Below, piece after piece: positions 18,197-26,870 of a stretch of DNA of 64,000 nt; the first letter of the stretch is position 1; the number at the start of each line of letters is the position of its first letter. The notes below the pieces were generated by a model. The model was given only the letters and a program-made list of their open reading frames with translations, was not told the origin of the DNA and ran no database searches. The translations under genes and the position numbers were made by a program. This DNA comes from Emticicia aquatica (GTDB taxonomy: Bacteria > Bacteroidota > Bacteroidia > Cytophagales > Spirosomataceae). The stretch covers positions 1,880,001 to 1,944,000 of the forward strand of contig NZ_CAKLPY010000001.1 of assembly GCF_923079645.1 (NCBI RefSeq), given 5' to 3'.

Positions 18197-19003
18197 CTAC
18201 TTTTTAGGTTCAAGTGGCAATTTCAATAGTTTGCTGAATGTATCAATTTTATTTTCTTGTAAATGTGTATCAACGCCAAAGACTACCTCATTCTCTTTTA
18301 AGCAACTATAAGTACCAAAAAATCTATCCCAAATACTTAATACATCACCATAATTTGAATCTGTATATGGTTGTAAATAATGATGATGTACTTGGTGAAA
18401 ATTAGGTGTAACAAAAATACTACTCAATATATTATCTATTTTCTCAGGAATACGGACATCAGCATGTGCCATTACGTTTGAAGCAATTTGAATGAACTGT
18501 CGGAATATTAAAACCCAAAGAGAAACTCCTCCAATAAATACCCAAACTGTTGTAAATAACAACCGAATAGCTGTTTCGCCTGGATGCTCACGTAAAGTTG
18601 TAGAAACATCAACGTGTGTATCAACATGATGAACCAAATGAAATTGCCACAGGCTTTTCACTTTATGCATCAGAACATGGTATGAATATTCACAAAAATC
18701 TAAGAAAAAGAAAGTAGCTATAAATAATAGCAATGGATTTTTAATAATCATCCAATGAAACAATCCGAATTGATGATTTTGAGTCCATTTAAGCGTAAAA
18801 TTCATTAGTATTCCTAATAAAAACTGTACAGGAGCTGCTGAAAGCATAAATTTTGCATTAAGCGACAGATGGCTCCATTTGTTAAAATTTTTATTAAAAT
18901 TCAAAAAGTATTCTAAATTCCAAAAGATAAAGAAAGAAAATGTCAGTAATAGTATTCGATCAGAATCTGGTGCAGCATTGAAATAACTAATAATAGTTTG
19001 CAT
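18197..19003 (-). CDS. Sterol desaturase / fatty acid hydroxylase family protein
   Basis: 268 residues with four hydrophobic segments and the three histidine clusters of the membrane di-iron family: HVLMH near residue 111, HLVHH near 125, and FHQVHHHY near 200. These bind two irons that hydroxylate or desaturate lipids. In Bacteroidota such enzymes may act on fatty acids, ornithine lipids, sphingolipids or carotenoids, so the substrate is open. It is monocistronic by spacing; a TAAATTTG promoter element sits on the minus strand at 19111-19118. Confidence 0.88.
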   Translation of the reverse strand: MQTIISYFNAAPDSDRILLLTFSFFIFWNLEYFLNFNKNFNKWSHLSLNAKFMLSAAPVQFLLGILMNFTLKWTQNHQFGLFHWMIIKNPLLLFIATFFFLDFCEYSYHVLMHKVKSLWQFHLVHHVDTHVDVSTTLREHPGETAIRLLFTTVWVFIGGVSLWVLIFRQFIQIASNVMAHADVRIPEKIDNILSSIFVTPNFHQVHHHYLQPYTDSNYGDVLSIWDRFFGTYSCLKENEVVFGVDTHLQENKIDTFSKLLKLPLEPKK

Positions 19004-19235
19004 TTGTAGTTTTAAGGGTTAGTACATTTATTAAGCATACGTAGATACTAAAAGGATAGTTGGGTAATAAAACTAAATTTCCCTTGTTTAAATAATATCT
19101 TACTTGTTAGCAAATTTATTATAATCAATTCAAGAGCATCTTTAACAAAAATTAAAATATGGTTAAAGTTTAAATTATACCGTATGTAGCATACAAACAA
19201 ATTATTAAAGTGAATCAAACATCTGGCAAAAAAAA

Positions 19236-19267
19236 TCTCTGGTTAAGAAACATGCCTTAACCAGAGA
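19236..19267. terminator. Hairpin 1: twelve-base-pair stem
   Basis: TCTCTGGTTAAG (19236-19247) pairs perfectly with CTTAACCAGAGA (19256-19267) around an 8-base loop. On the minus strand it is followed by about nine T residues, which makes it a good terminator there. On the plus strand the following bases are A-rich. Confidence 0.7.
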
Positions 19268-19297
19268 AAAATAACCCTAACTAAACCTAATTACAAA

Positions 19298-19369
19298 ATG
19301 GAAAAACCATTTACTCCTAATTTGAAAAAACTCTGGTTAATTACAAACCAGAGTTTTAAATCCTTTTGA
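19298..19369 (+). pseudogene. Possible SusC/TonB-receptor start remnant (23 codons)
   Basis: ATG at 19298 reads MEKPFTPNLKKLWLI before diverging and stopping after 23 codons. This resembles the N-terminal signal region of STN-domain SusC-like receptors in Cytophagales. The preceding bases (TAACCCTAACTAAACCTAAT) resemble leaders of such genes. Nothing of the receptor body follows; the downstream gene is on the other strand. It could be a deletion scar, or a chance open frame in a terminator region. Confidence 0.35.
19328..19356. terminator. Hairpin 2: repeat of the CTCTGGTT stem
   Basis: AAAACTCTGGTT-type left arm pairs with AACCAGAGTTTT around a loop of 5-7 bases. Flanking A and T runs give a usable terminator in both directions. 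It lies about 110 bases past the stop of the minus-strand response regulator. Its left arm is also complementary to the right arm of hairpin 1. Confidence 0.7.
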
Positions 19370-19464
19370 ATCCTTTTATGAAAATTTCTACTACTTTTAT
19401 CTTACACAAAAATATGATTTGATACTCAAGGGTTTATCAAAAATAAATTAAATAGCTATTAAAA

Positions 19465-20145
19465 TTAAGCTTTCAAAATATAGCCCATTCCGACAACTGT
19501 ATGAATCAGTTTTTGGGTAAATTCTTTGTCAATTTTTTTACGCAAAAAATTAATATATGTATCAATTGTATTGCTGGCTGGGTCAAGGTCTGCATCCCAT
19601 ATTTTTTCAGCAATATCAATTCTTGACACGACCCTATTATGATTTATCATCAAATATTCAAGTAAAGCGTATTCTTTGGCTGTAAGTAATATTTCTTTTC
19701 CTGCACGAGTCAGATTACGAGCTGTTAAATCTAATTCTAAATCGGCTACTTTCAACAAACTTCGCTTGACTTGCTGTTGAACCATCGAACTACGTCGATG
19801 AAGTGCATTTAACCGCATCAATAGCTCTTGAAATTGGAATGGTTTTACCAAAAAATCATCAATTCCTGCTTCATAACCAAAAGCTTTGTCGTTGAGAGTA
19901 CCCATAGCTGTAAGCATCAAAATTGGTGTATTTTGCTTTTCATTTCTAATTGCCTGAGTAATGTCATAACCATTCATTTTAGGCAAATTCACATCCAATA
20001 TTATTACATCATACTCATTCTCAAATGCCATTTTTAGGCCTATTTCGCCATCTTTTGCAAAATCAACGAGATGCGTATTTTCTTCCAAACCTTTTTTTAT
20101 GAATTCAGCCAAACGAATTTCATCCTCAACTATTAATATTTTCAT
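19465..20145 (-). CDS. OmpR-family response regulator
   Basis: 226 residues. Receiver domain (1-120) with the acidic pair near residues 7-9, phospho-acceptor Asp51 (ILDVNLPKMNG), LMLTAMG and the VKPF lysine. A winged-helix Trans_reg_C domain occupies about 130-226 and ends in VVGMGYILKA. It is the third gene of a regulator / kinase / regulator row and a close paralogue of the regulator at 21677-22366. It lies 78 bases after the kinase gene. Likely phosphorylated by that kinase. Confidence 0.93.
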   Translation of the reverse strand: MKILIVEDEIRLAEFIKKGLEENTHLVDFAKDGEIGLKMAFENEYDVIILDVNLPKMNGYDITQAIRNEKQNTPILMLTAMGTLNDKAFGYEAGIDDFLVKPFQFQELLMRLNALHRRSSMVQQQVKRSLLKVADLELDLTARNLTRAGKEILLTAKEYALLEYLMINHNRVVSRIDIAEKIWDADLDPASNTIDTYINFLRKKIDKEFTQKLIHTVVGMGYILKA

Positions 20146-20223
20146 ACTTTATTATTGTTAAATCAATCACCTCAAATAGTTGTCTTGTCTTGCATTTTTG
20201 TAGACAAATGCATCAAAATACGC

Positions 20224-21588
20224 TTATTTAGTAGGCAATTCAACGGTAAAAATAGACCCCACTCCTTCGGTTGATTGAACTCTAATATTTCCCGAATGAA
20301 TTTCCAATATACGTTTAGTCAGTGGCAATCCTATTCCATGTCCAGAAATCTCTTTTGTTTTTTCATTTCTGTAAAAAGGGTCAAAAATATGCTCCATTTC
20401 GCTTGAAGTCATACCCACACCTTCATCAATAAACTCCAAAATTATTTTTTCATTTTGGGAGTAAATTTTAACAAGCACTTTTTGGTTAATACTATATTTA
20501 CAAGCATTTTCCATCAGATTTCTGAAAACTAAAATCAGTAATTCGGCATTTCCACTAACAATCATCGCTTCATCATTTTCAGGAATTTCTTCAAATTCGA
20601 TGTTAATGTAATAATTGGCTTGATTTTTTTTCACTATATCAGAAGCTCCCCAAAGTACTTCATCAATCCTGACTTCATAAAATGGAACTGATTGAGCATC
20701 AGCATTCATTCTGGCCAATTCTAACAAACTATTGACCAAACTTATCATATTATTGATGTCATACTGAAAATTTTCAACGGTATGTTTGTATTCTTCCGCG
20801 GTTCGGTCTTTCATTAAAGTCACTTGTGCATTACCAAGCAAAATTGATAGTGGCGTACGCAACTCATGCGTGACATACGAAACAAAATTTCGTTGTTGCG
20901 TGTATGATTCGTCTAGTCGGTCTAATAAATCATTAAAAGTATGAGCCATTTGACCAATTTCATTATCTAAATTTGACTCAGGAATTCTTTGTTGAAGGTT
21001 TTTGCTTGAAATTCGTTTCATCCGTTTCGCAATTACGCCAATGGGTCTTAGGTCTTTTCTGATGAAATAACGAGTAGTAAGTGTAATAATGGTAATGAGA
21101 GTTACTGAGTTCAAAATCAGTATGTAAAGCAAGTTTCTTTGTTTATTAAACCCTGACAAATCAAATCCCGCAGCTTCAATGATTAGTAATTTCTTGAATT
21201 TGTTGTTACGACTCAAAAAAATTGTTCGTTCGTAACCATCTTTCTTAAATTCAAGTTCACGGCTAAAAACTTCACGTTTTCGAGCAGCAGTTAAATGTGG
21301 AATTGCATATCTTGATTTAAAAATAATTGTGCCCGTAGAATCGTATATGACAAATTGTTCTTTTGTGTAGATATTTTCTTTCATATCATCCATCATCATA
21401 ATATATTCACCACTAATGCCTTTATTGACAATCATTTTCTCAATCGTGATGGCATTATTTCTGAGATAGAGATAAAATTCATTTTCACGAAAATTGCTGT
21501 AAAAAAGGTAAATATTGGTCGAAAAAATGATGAGAGCAATACTCAAAATTGTTGGGATTCTGAGTGTTTGTTTATCTACAATTTGCAT
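20224..21588 (-). CDS. Sensor histidine kinase (HAMP-HisKA-HATPase)
   Basis: 454 residues. Helix 1 is at about 13-31, followed by a periplasmic sensor region of about 120 residues with no named fold seen, and helix 2 at about 150-170. Then a HAMP domain, HisKA with VTHELRTPLS (phospho-His about 241), and HATPase_c with the N box (FRNLMENACKYS), DEGVGM and GHGIGLPL. An inner-membrane kinase of the envelope-sensing type. It sits between two OmpR-type regulators, 88 bases after the first and 78 bases before the second, so it may phosphorylate both. Confidence 0.93.
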   Translation of the reverse strand: MQIVDKQTLRIPTILSIALIIFSTNIYLFYSNFRENEFYLYLRNNAITIEKMIVNKGISGEYIMMMDDMKENIYTKEQFVIYDSTGTIIFKSRYAIPHLTAARKREVFSRELEFKKDGYERTIFLSRNNKFKKLLIIEAAGFDLSGFNKQRNLLYILILNSVTLITIITLTTRYFIRKDLRPIGVIAKRMKRISSKNLQQRIPESNLDNEIGQMAHTFNDLLDRLDESYTQQRNFVSYVTHELRTPLSILLGNAQVTLMKDRTAEEYKHTVENFQYDINNMISLVNSLLELARMNADAQSVPFYEVRIDEVLWGASDIVKKNQANYYINIEFEEIPENDEAMIVSGNAELLILVFRNLMENACKYSINQKVLVKIYSQNEKIILEFIDEGVGMTSSEMEHIFDPFYRNEKTKEISGHGIGLPLTKRILEIHSGNIRVQSTEGVGSIFTVELPTK

Positions 21589-21676
21589 AGCTTCCTTTAA
21601 AAATGTGAATTTGTCTTTAAAATTAAATGATTATCACGGAATGACTTGCAAAAAACAATAAATAATAGCAGAAAAA

Positions 21677-22366
21677 TCAAATTTCACTTTTTAACATATA
21701 ACCACGACCAATGACAGTATGAATGAGTTTGTTTGAATAACCTTGGTCGATTTTTTTTCGTAGAAAATTTACATACACATCAATGGTGTTGGTACCAGTA
21801 TCAAAATTCAGATTCCAAACTTTCTCTGCAATTTCAACTCTTGAAACAACTTTTCCTTGATTTCTCATGAAAAACTCCAATAATCTAAATTCTCTGGAAG
21901 TCAATCCAATAATATTGGAATCTCGGCGTGCAACTTTTTCGTTTAAATCTAGTTCTAAATCTGCCACTTGAATGTTCTTTTTCAAATCACTCACATCACT
22001 TGCACGGCGATGTAAAGCATTTAAACGAGCTATTAACTCCAAAAAATCAAATGGTTTTACTAAATAATCATCAGCCCCGAAGTCCAATCCCATTACTTTA
22101 TCCTGAACCGTTCCCATGGCAGTCAACATCATAATGGGCGTTTTTATTTGCTCATTTCTTAGCTGCTTTGTTAGTTCTAAACCACTTATTTTAGGCAAAT
22201 TAACATCAAAAATCATCACATCATACGAATTCGATAAAGCAAAGTTTTTTCCAATTTGTCCGTCATAAGTAACATCAACTGAGAATCCGTTCTCTTCAAG
22301 ACCTTTTTTAATATACTCGGCTAACCTAGACTCATCTTCAACGAGTAAAACTTTTATATCTGCCAT
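21677..22366 (-). CDS. OmpR-family response regulator (paralogue)
   Basis: 229 residues from ATG at 22366; an in-frame start at 22390 adds eight residues not typical of the family. Receiver domain with phospho-acceptor Asp54 (MIFDVNLPKISG), LTAMG and VKPF, then a winged-helix DNA-binding domain ending VIGRGYMLKSEI. It heads the kinase operon. It shares long stretches with the regulator at 19465 (RLAE-IKKGLEEN, DVNLPK, LTAMGT, RLNALHRR), so one arose by duplication. Confidence 0.93.
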   Translation of the reverse strand: MADIKVLLVEDESRLAEYIKKGLEENGFSVDVTYDGQIGKNFALSNSYDVMIFDVNLPKISGLELTKQLRNEQIKTPIMMLTAMGTVQDKVMGLDFGADDYLVKPFDFLELIARLNALHRRASDVSDLKKNIQVADLELDLNEKVARRDSNIIGLTSREFRLLEFFMRNQGKVVSRVEIAEKVWNLNFDTGTNTIDVYVNFLRKKIDQGYSNKLIHTVIGRGYMLKSEI

Positions 22367-22484
22367 TTTAATGCTATTTATAATGTACAATGATTTTTAA
22401 CAATTGTATGAGCAAAAATGCAGTTCAAACCATAGTATGAATTAAAAATAAGATTAAAATTTGATTAAAACCACTTTTCATAAA

Positions 22485-24059
22485 TCAACGAATATTATTC
22501 CAGCGTCTTTTCTGTTTTCGTTTATTCAAAACATTTCTTAATTCTTGACGTAGGGTGGTTTTTGATTCTACATAACAGCCATTAGGAACATCGGGTAAAG
22601 ACCTGAAAATAGGTAAAAATAGGCCAAAATAAGCACTTATTCCTTTTGGATTAGCTACATTCAAAATTCCCATTAAATTGTCTGTGCCTAAAAAAATTGG
22701 ACCAATACGCCCTAATAAACCAATTGTGAAGTTTTTATAGCCATTTTGCAATGCAATTGGTAAAGAAACTTCTGCTCTTTTTGTTTCAAATCTTGGAATA
22801 ATAGCAAACATTGAAGCCTGCACCATTCCAGATTTATTTGGATTTCTCAAACTCTGTATCCATGTTGAATTCAAATATATTTTTTCAGAAATTTTATAAT
22901 CAAAATTAGCAGAAAATGCCATTGGCAAAACCGAAACAAAACTATGTTGATAATCACTAGGACTTAAATTAAAGGCATTATTGGTTTGATTATATAATCT
23001 TTCTGGCGAATCAATTTTGTTGAAAGTTCCAGGCAAAACCATGACATTAGTTCTTGCAAAACTTGTTACATTTACATAATTTGGATTGTTAAAATTAATT
23101 TGCCCAACATCAACCAAAGCAACACCAATTCGGTACAAATATTTGTTTTTAGTTCCGTCTGATTGCCATTTTCCTTTTATTTTAATATCATATTTATCAA
23201 AATCGGGTCGAAACTCATAAACTACACCAATATCAAACCCGTAGCCAGTTCCTGCCGCCAAGTTTCCAAACAACCAGTTCGGATCAAAACTAGCACTTCT
23301 AAATCCATTGCTCGATGTCATTCCAAAAGTTCCTTCAACGTTTGAAAACAAAATATCTTGTCTTGTTGGTCGGCCTGCCGTTTGCGTAATCGTATAATCT
23401 AGGTTATTTGCCAAATAATGAACATTTAGTAGGCCATTCAGTCTTTTTAAAGTTAATCCTACCTTAAAAAAGTCTTGGTCTTGCTCTCTCACAACAAACC
23501 CCAATGATAAACCCATTTCGGTATAACTATTGAGGTTCATGGTAAAATGATTATTTGTCTGCGGAACACCATATAAAGTTGGTAGAAAAGTTCCTTTCGC
23601 CATTATATGAGCAACGTCCGAAGTTGTATTTGCTAAATTATTCAAAACTCTTAAACGAGAAGTAAATCCGATAGCCAATTTTGCTTTTTCAAAAGTATAA
23701 AACATTGAAGGGCCTTTTACATCAACAGCACCAAAAGCAACCGTATTAGGTTTATTAACTGCTTCTTCAATGTAAGAATTTCTAAAACCAATCAAACCAT
23801 TTGATGCACGATATTGACTAGGAACAGTGTTGGTTACTACTCCGAAAAATGAATATGGGGCAGCCCATCCAGCATAATTATTAGTAAACTCGACATTTCC
23901 ACCAGCTACATTCAAAAAGAATTTATAACGAGAATCGGCAATATTTGCAGGATTTGAGTAGATATTGTATGTTCCTGCATAGTTACTTGATGAAATCCCA
24001 AGCCATTGTTGAGCTTGCAAAGTATATGTTAGAAAAAAAAAACAAAAAAGAATTCGCAT
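22485..24059 (-). CDS. DUF5723 family outer-membrane protein
   Basis: 524 residues with a signal peptide (about 1-16, ending LQAQ). The mature N-terminus reads QWLGISSSNYAGTYNIYSNPANIADSR, the hallmark of DUF5723 proteins, and the rest is beta-strand rich, consistent with an outer-membrane barrel. The tail is very basic (Arg/Lys after residue 505). The family is common in Bacteroidota; no activity is known. It is divergent from the ATP-grasp gene. Confidence 0.87.
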   Translation of the reverse strand: MRILFCFFFLTYTLQAQQWLGISSSNYAGTYNIYSNPANIADSRYKFFLNVAGGNVEFTNNYAGWAAPYSFFGVVTNTVPSQYRASNGLIGFRNSYIEEAVNKPNTVAFGAVDVKGPSMFYTFEKAKLAIGFTSRLRVLNNLANTTSDVAHIMAKGTFLPTLYGVPQTNNHFTMNLNSYTEMGLSLGFVVREQDQDFFKVGLTLKRLNGLLNVHYLANNLDYTITQTAGRPTRQDILFSNVEGTFGMTSSNGFRSASFDPNWLFGNLAAGTGYGFDIGVVYEFRPDFDKYDIKIKGKWQSDGTKNKYLYRIGVALVDVGQINFNNPNYVNVTSFARTNVMVLPGTFNKIDSPERLYNQTNNAFNLSPSDYQHSFVSVLPMAFSANFDYKISEKIYLNSTWIQSLRNPNKSGMVQASMFAIIPRFETKRAEVSLPIALQNGYKNFTIGLLGRIGPIFLGTDNLMGILNVANPKGISAYFGLFLPIFRSLPDVPNGCYVESKTTLRQELRNVLNKRKQKRRWNNIR

Positions 24060-24209
24060 TTTTAAAGCAGAGCTGTCGATGAAATATTATATAAATTATA
24101 TTTTGTTGTAATGAATCGTAAAATTAAAGAATTATAATCGAATGCTTTTGATTTTAATTATAATATTGATATTTTGGACTCTCATTTATACAAAGACCAA
24201 AGAAAAAAC

Positions 24210-25640
24210 ATGAATTACGATTTCAACAACTACAATACCGAAAATTTCTTCGATGAAATGGTTACCCCAGATGGAAACCCTCGGATTGGTAATCAGTTTT
24301 TAAAAAACAAAATTGAAAACCTTGCTTTTGAAAATCTGAAAAATAAGCAGAAAGCAGCAGAACGTTCGATGGTCTCAGCAGGTATAACATTTAATGTTTA
24401 CTCAGAAGATGGCGGAACCGAAAGAATTATTCCGATTGATATTGTTCCTAGAATCATTGATTCTCAAGAATGGGACAATCTGGAAAGAGGCTTGGTTCAG
24501 CGTATCACCGCCTTGAATTTATTTTTACAGGATATTTATAATGAGCAAAAAATCATTCGTGATGGTATCATTCCTCGTGAAATCATTGAATCAAGTAAAG
24601 GTTTTTTGCCTGAATGTAAAGGACTTACACCTCCACAAGGAGTTTGGATTCATATTACTGGAACTGACTTAATTAGAGATAATAATGGCGTTTTTACGGT
24701 TTTAGAAGATAATTTACGTTGTCCTTCGGGCGTTTCTTATATGCTTGAAAATCGTGAACTTTCAAAACAAACTTTTCCTGATGTTTTGTCGCAATCTAAT
24801 GTTCGTTCGATTTCGGAATATCCAGCCAAATTATTGGAAGTTTTACGTTACACTTCTGGCCGCCCTGACCCAACTGTGGCAGTTTTAACGCCTGGGATTT
24901 ATAATTCTGCCTATTTTGAACATTCTTATTTAGCTCAACAAATGGGCGTTGAATTAGTTGATTACCGCGACTTAGTTGTTGTAGGTGATTATTTAAAAAT
25001 GAGAACAACGACAGGATTTAAAACAGTTGATGTACTTTATCGTAGAATTGATGATACATTTTTAGACCCAAAAACATTTAATCCACATTCATTAATCGGA
25101 ATTCCTGGTTTATTTGATGTTTATAAAAAAGGTAATATTGGACTTGCTAACGCTCCAGGCACTGGTGTTGCAGATGATAAAGTTGTCTATGCGTATGTTC
25201 CTCGTATCATTAAATATTATTTAGGAGAAGATGCTTTGATTCCAAATGTTGAAACATACTTGTGCGGTGAGCCAGATTCGATGAAATATGTATTAGAAAA
25301 CATTGAAAAATTAGTAGTAAAAGAAGCCAATGAAGCTGGTGGATATGGTATGTTAATCGGGCCAAAAGCAGATAAGGCCGAACATGATAAATTCAGGGCA
25401 TTAATCAAGAATAATCCAAGAAATTATATTGCACAACCAACCATTTCTCTTTCACGAAGCCCTTGTTTGGTCGAAAATGGTTTGGAAGGCCGCCACGTAG
25501 ATTTACGTCCATATATTTTATATGGAAACGGAATTCATGTAACCCCAGGTGGACTTACAAGAGTTGCTTTGAAAAAAGGCTCATTAGTTGTAAATTCATC
25601 TCAAGGTGGTGGCAGTAAAGATACTTGGGTACTCAAATAA
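24210..25640 (+). CDS. Circularly permuted type 2 ATP-grasp protein
   Basis: 476 residues from ATG at 24210; an upstream TTG at 24174 is less likely. The sequence is the typical CP_ATPgrasp_2 (DUF404/DUF407) protein: PDGNPRIGNQ near the start, ECKGLTPPQGVWIHITGTDL, VLEDNLRCPSGVSYMLENR, VKEANEAGGYGMLIGP and a C-terminal HVDLRPYILYG. Such proteins resemble glutathionylspermidine synthetase and probably form an amide bond with ATP in the cytoplasm. They usually occur beside an alpha-E (DUF403) and a transglutaminase gene; neither is here, so this copy is an orphan. Confidence 0.9.
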   Translation: MNYDFNNYNTENFFDEMVTPDGNPRIGNQFLKNKIENLAFENLKNKQKAAERSMVSAGITFNVYSEDGGTERIIPIDIVPRIIDSQEWDNLERGLVQRITALNLFLQDIYNEQKIIRDGIIPREIIESSKGFLPECKGLTPPQGVWIHITGTDLIRDNNGVFTVLEDNLRCPSGVSYMLENRELSKQTFPDVLSQSNVRSISEYPAKLLEVLRYTSGRPDPTVAVLTPGIYNSAYFEHSYLAQQMGVELVDYRDLVVVGDYLKMRTTTGFKTVDVLYRRIDDTFLDPKTFNPHSLIGIPGLFDVYKKGNIGLANAPGTGVADDKVVYAYVPRIIKYYLGEDALIPNVETYLCGEPDSMKYVLENIEKLVVKEANEAGGYGMLIGPKADKAEHDKFRALIKNNPRNYIAQPTISLSRSPCLVENGLEGRHVDLRPYILYGNGIHVTPGGLTRVALKKGSLVVNSSQGGGSKDTWVLK

Positions 25641-25646
25641 TTATAG

Positions 25647-25676
25647 TTGATGAATTATGATTTTTTTGTATTTTTG
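25647..25676 (+). promoter_or_regulatory. Promoter of DUF6580 gene
   Basis: TTG (25647-25649), 19 bases, then TATTTTTG (25669-25676): a full match to the Bacteroidota primary promoter, 50 bases upstream of the ATG at 25727. Confidence 0.7.
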
Positions 25677-25726
25677 TAGCTAATAAAAATAATCTCTGTG
25701 CCATAGTGCCTTTGAAACTATAAAAA

Positions 25727-26281
25727 ATGAATATTACACGTTTTTCAACATTAGTAGCGATTGTGGTTTTGGCAGCATTGTCAAGATTTTTACCGCATCC
25801 GTTTAATTTTACACCAATTGCAGCCATTGCCTTGTTTGGTGGAGCTTATTTCACGAATCGTTGGCAAGCAATTGCAGTGCCGATGGGTGCGATGCTTTTG
25901 AGTGATACAATGCTAGAAATTTTGACTGGATACGGATTTCATTCAGGAATGATTCTTGTCTATGGTGTATTTGCTTTGGTAACGATTTTAGGTATGGTTT
26001 TACTAAAAAATGTAAATCCAGTTCGTGTAATTTCTGCATCAATTGTAAGCTCATTGATTTTCTTTTTGATTACAAACTTTGCTTTTTTATATCCAGAAGC
26101 AGTTATTGCAGACCCAAATCTAGGTCATTACCCACATAATTTATCAGGAATCATTGCGTCTTATACAGCAGGTATTCCATTCTTGAGAAATCAAATCTTA
26201 GGTGATTTATTCTTTTCGGGGGTATTATTTGGTGGATTTGCCTTATTGCAAAAACGTTTTGAAGTCTTAAAAACAGCTTAG
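25727..26281 (+). CDS. DUF6580 membrane protein, putative transporter
   Basis: 184 residues with about five hydrophobic helices and the family pattern LSRFLPHPFNFTPIAAIALFGGAYF near the N-terminus, then SDTMLEILTGYGFHSGM and a C-terminal IPFLRNQILGDLFFSGVLFGGF. The family is thought to resemble the substrate-binding (S) subunits of ECF-type vitamin transporters. The substrate is unknown. It has its own promoter and terminator. The nearby B12-dependent metH is suggestive only. Confidence 0.82.
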   Translation: MNITRFSTLVAIVVLAALSRFLPHPFNFTPIAAIALFGGAYFTNRWQAIAVPMGAMLLSDTMLEILTGYGFHSGMILVYGVFALVTILGMVLLKNVNPVRVISASIVSSLIFFLITNFAFLYPEAVIADPNLGHYPHNLSGIIASYTAGIPFLRNQILGDLFFSGVLFGGFALLQKRFEVLKTA

Positions 26282-26293
26282 TACTTTTAATCA

Positions 26294-26332
26294 CAAAAAA
26301 AGGGAGTTTCCGCTGGAAACTCCCTTTTTTTA
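26294..26332. terminator. Bidirectional intrinsic terminator
   Basis: Stem GGGAGTTTCC / GGAAACTCCC with loop GCT, flanked by A and T runs of at least seven. It separates the convergent DUF6580 (plus) and potassium channel (minus) genes. Confidence 0.92.
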
Positions 26333-26335
26333 TGA

Positions 26336-26860
26336 TTATTTTTTTATTTTTTTCAACGAATCTTTCATTGAGATAAAGTCTGATAAAATAAAAATGATGG
26401 TCAAAAAAGCAATGATAACTTCCATCAAAACTAAGATTTTTGCGGGAACAGTGGCTGGCATTAAATCGCCATATCCGAAGAAAGTAAAGTTTAAAACACT
26501 AAAATAAAAAAACTCAAAGGCTTCTTCGAGTTTACCAAATTCGGGCATTACCCCAACGAAACTTCTCGTATCAACTTCATATAAACAGAAAAAATCAACG
26601 GCAAAAGAAAGCGTCATTTGGCCGATGTTATATGTCATCAAAAATAAAAATCGGTGATAAGCAATATCCTCAGAAGTAGCAATGAGTAATTGTGTAGAGT
26701 TTTCAAAGATAAAATAAATGCTTTTCACGAATGCCCAAAGTGTAATAAAAACTACAAGTGTTTGCACAGAAAAAAATTGCTGTACAAACACTATTTTGAA
26801 TAAATATGCTACTACAAATAGGGTAGCAAATTCAGCTATTTCACGCTTGGGGATATTCAT
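26336..26860 (-). CDS. Potassium channel family protein (two-pore-helix type)
   Basis: 174 residues with four hydrophobic helices. Near residue 130 it has the selectivity filter FFGYGDLMP (GYGD core) between the pore helix and the last transmembrane helix, as in Ion_trans_2 channels. No cytoplasmic RCK or TrkA domain is attached, so gating would be by voltage or membrane partner. It follows metH by 10 bases on the same strand, but the two functions are not obviously linked. Confidence 0.85.
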   Translation of the reverse strand: MNIPKREIAEFATLFVVAYLFKIVFVQQFFSVQTLVVFITLWAFVKSIYFIFENSTQLLIATSEDIAYHRFLFLMTYNIGQMTLSFAVDFFCLYEVDTRSFVGVMPEFGKLEEAFEFFYFSVLNFTFFGYGDLMPATVPAKILVLMEVIIAFLTIIFILSDFISMKDSLKKIKK

Positions 26861-26870
26861 TATTTATTTC

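Larger units (their letters stand above)
19004..19464. other. Intergenic region with two related hairpins and a receptor-start remnant
   Basis: 461 bases without a full gene. It contains the fatty acid hydroxylase promoter side, two hairpins sharing CTCTGGTT (19236-19267 and 19328-19356), and a 23-codon open frame (19298-19369) that looks like the beginning of a TonB-receptor gene. The right part also serves as the terminator region of the response regulator that ends at 19465. Confidence 0.5.
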
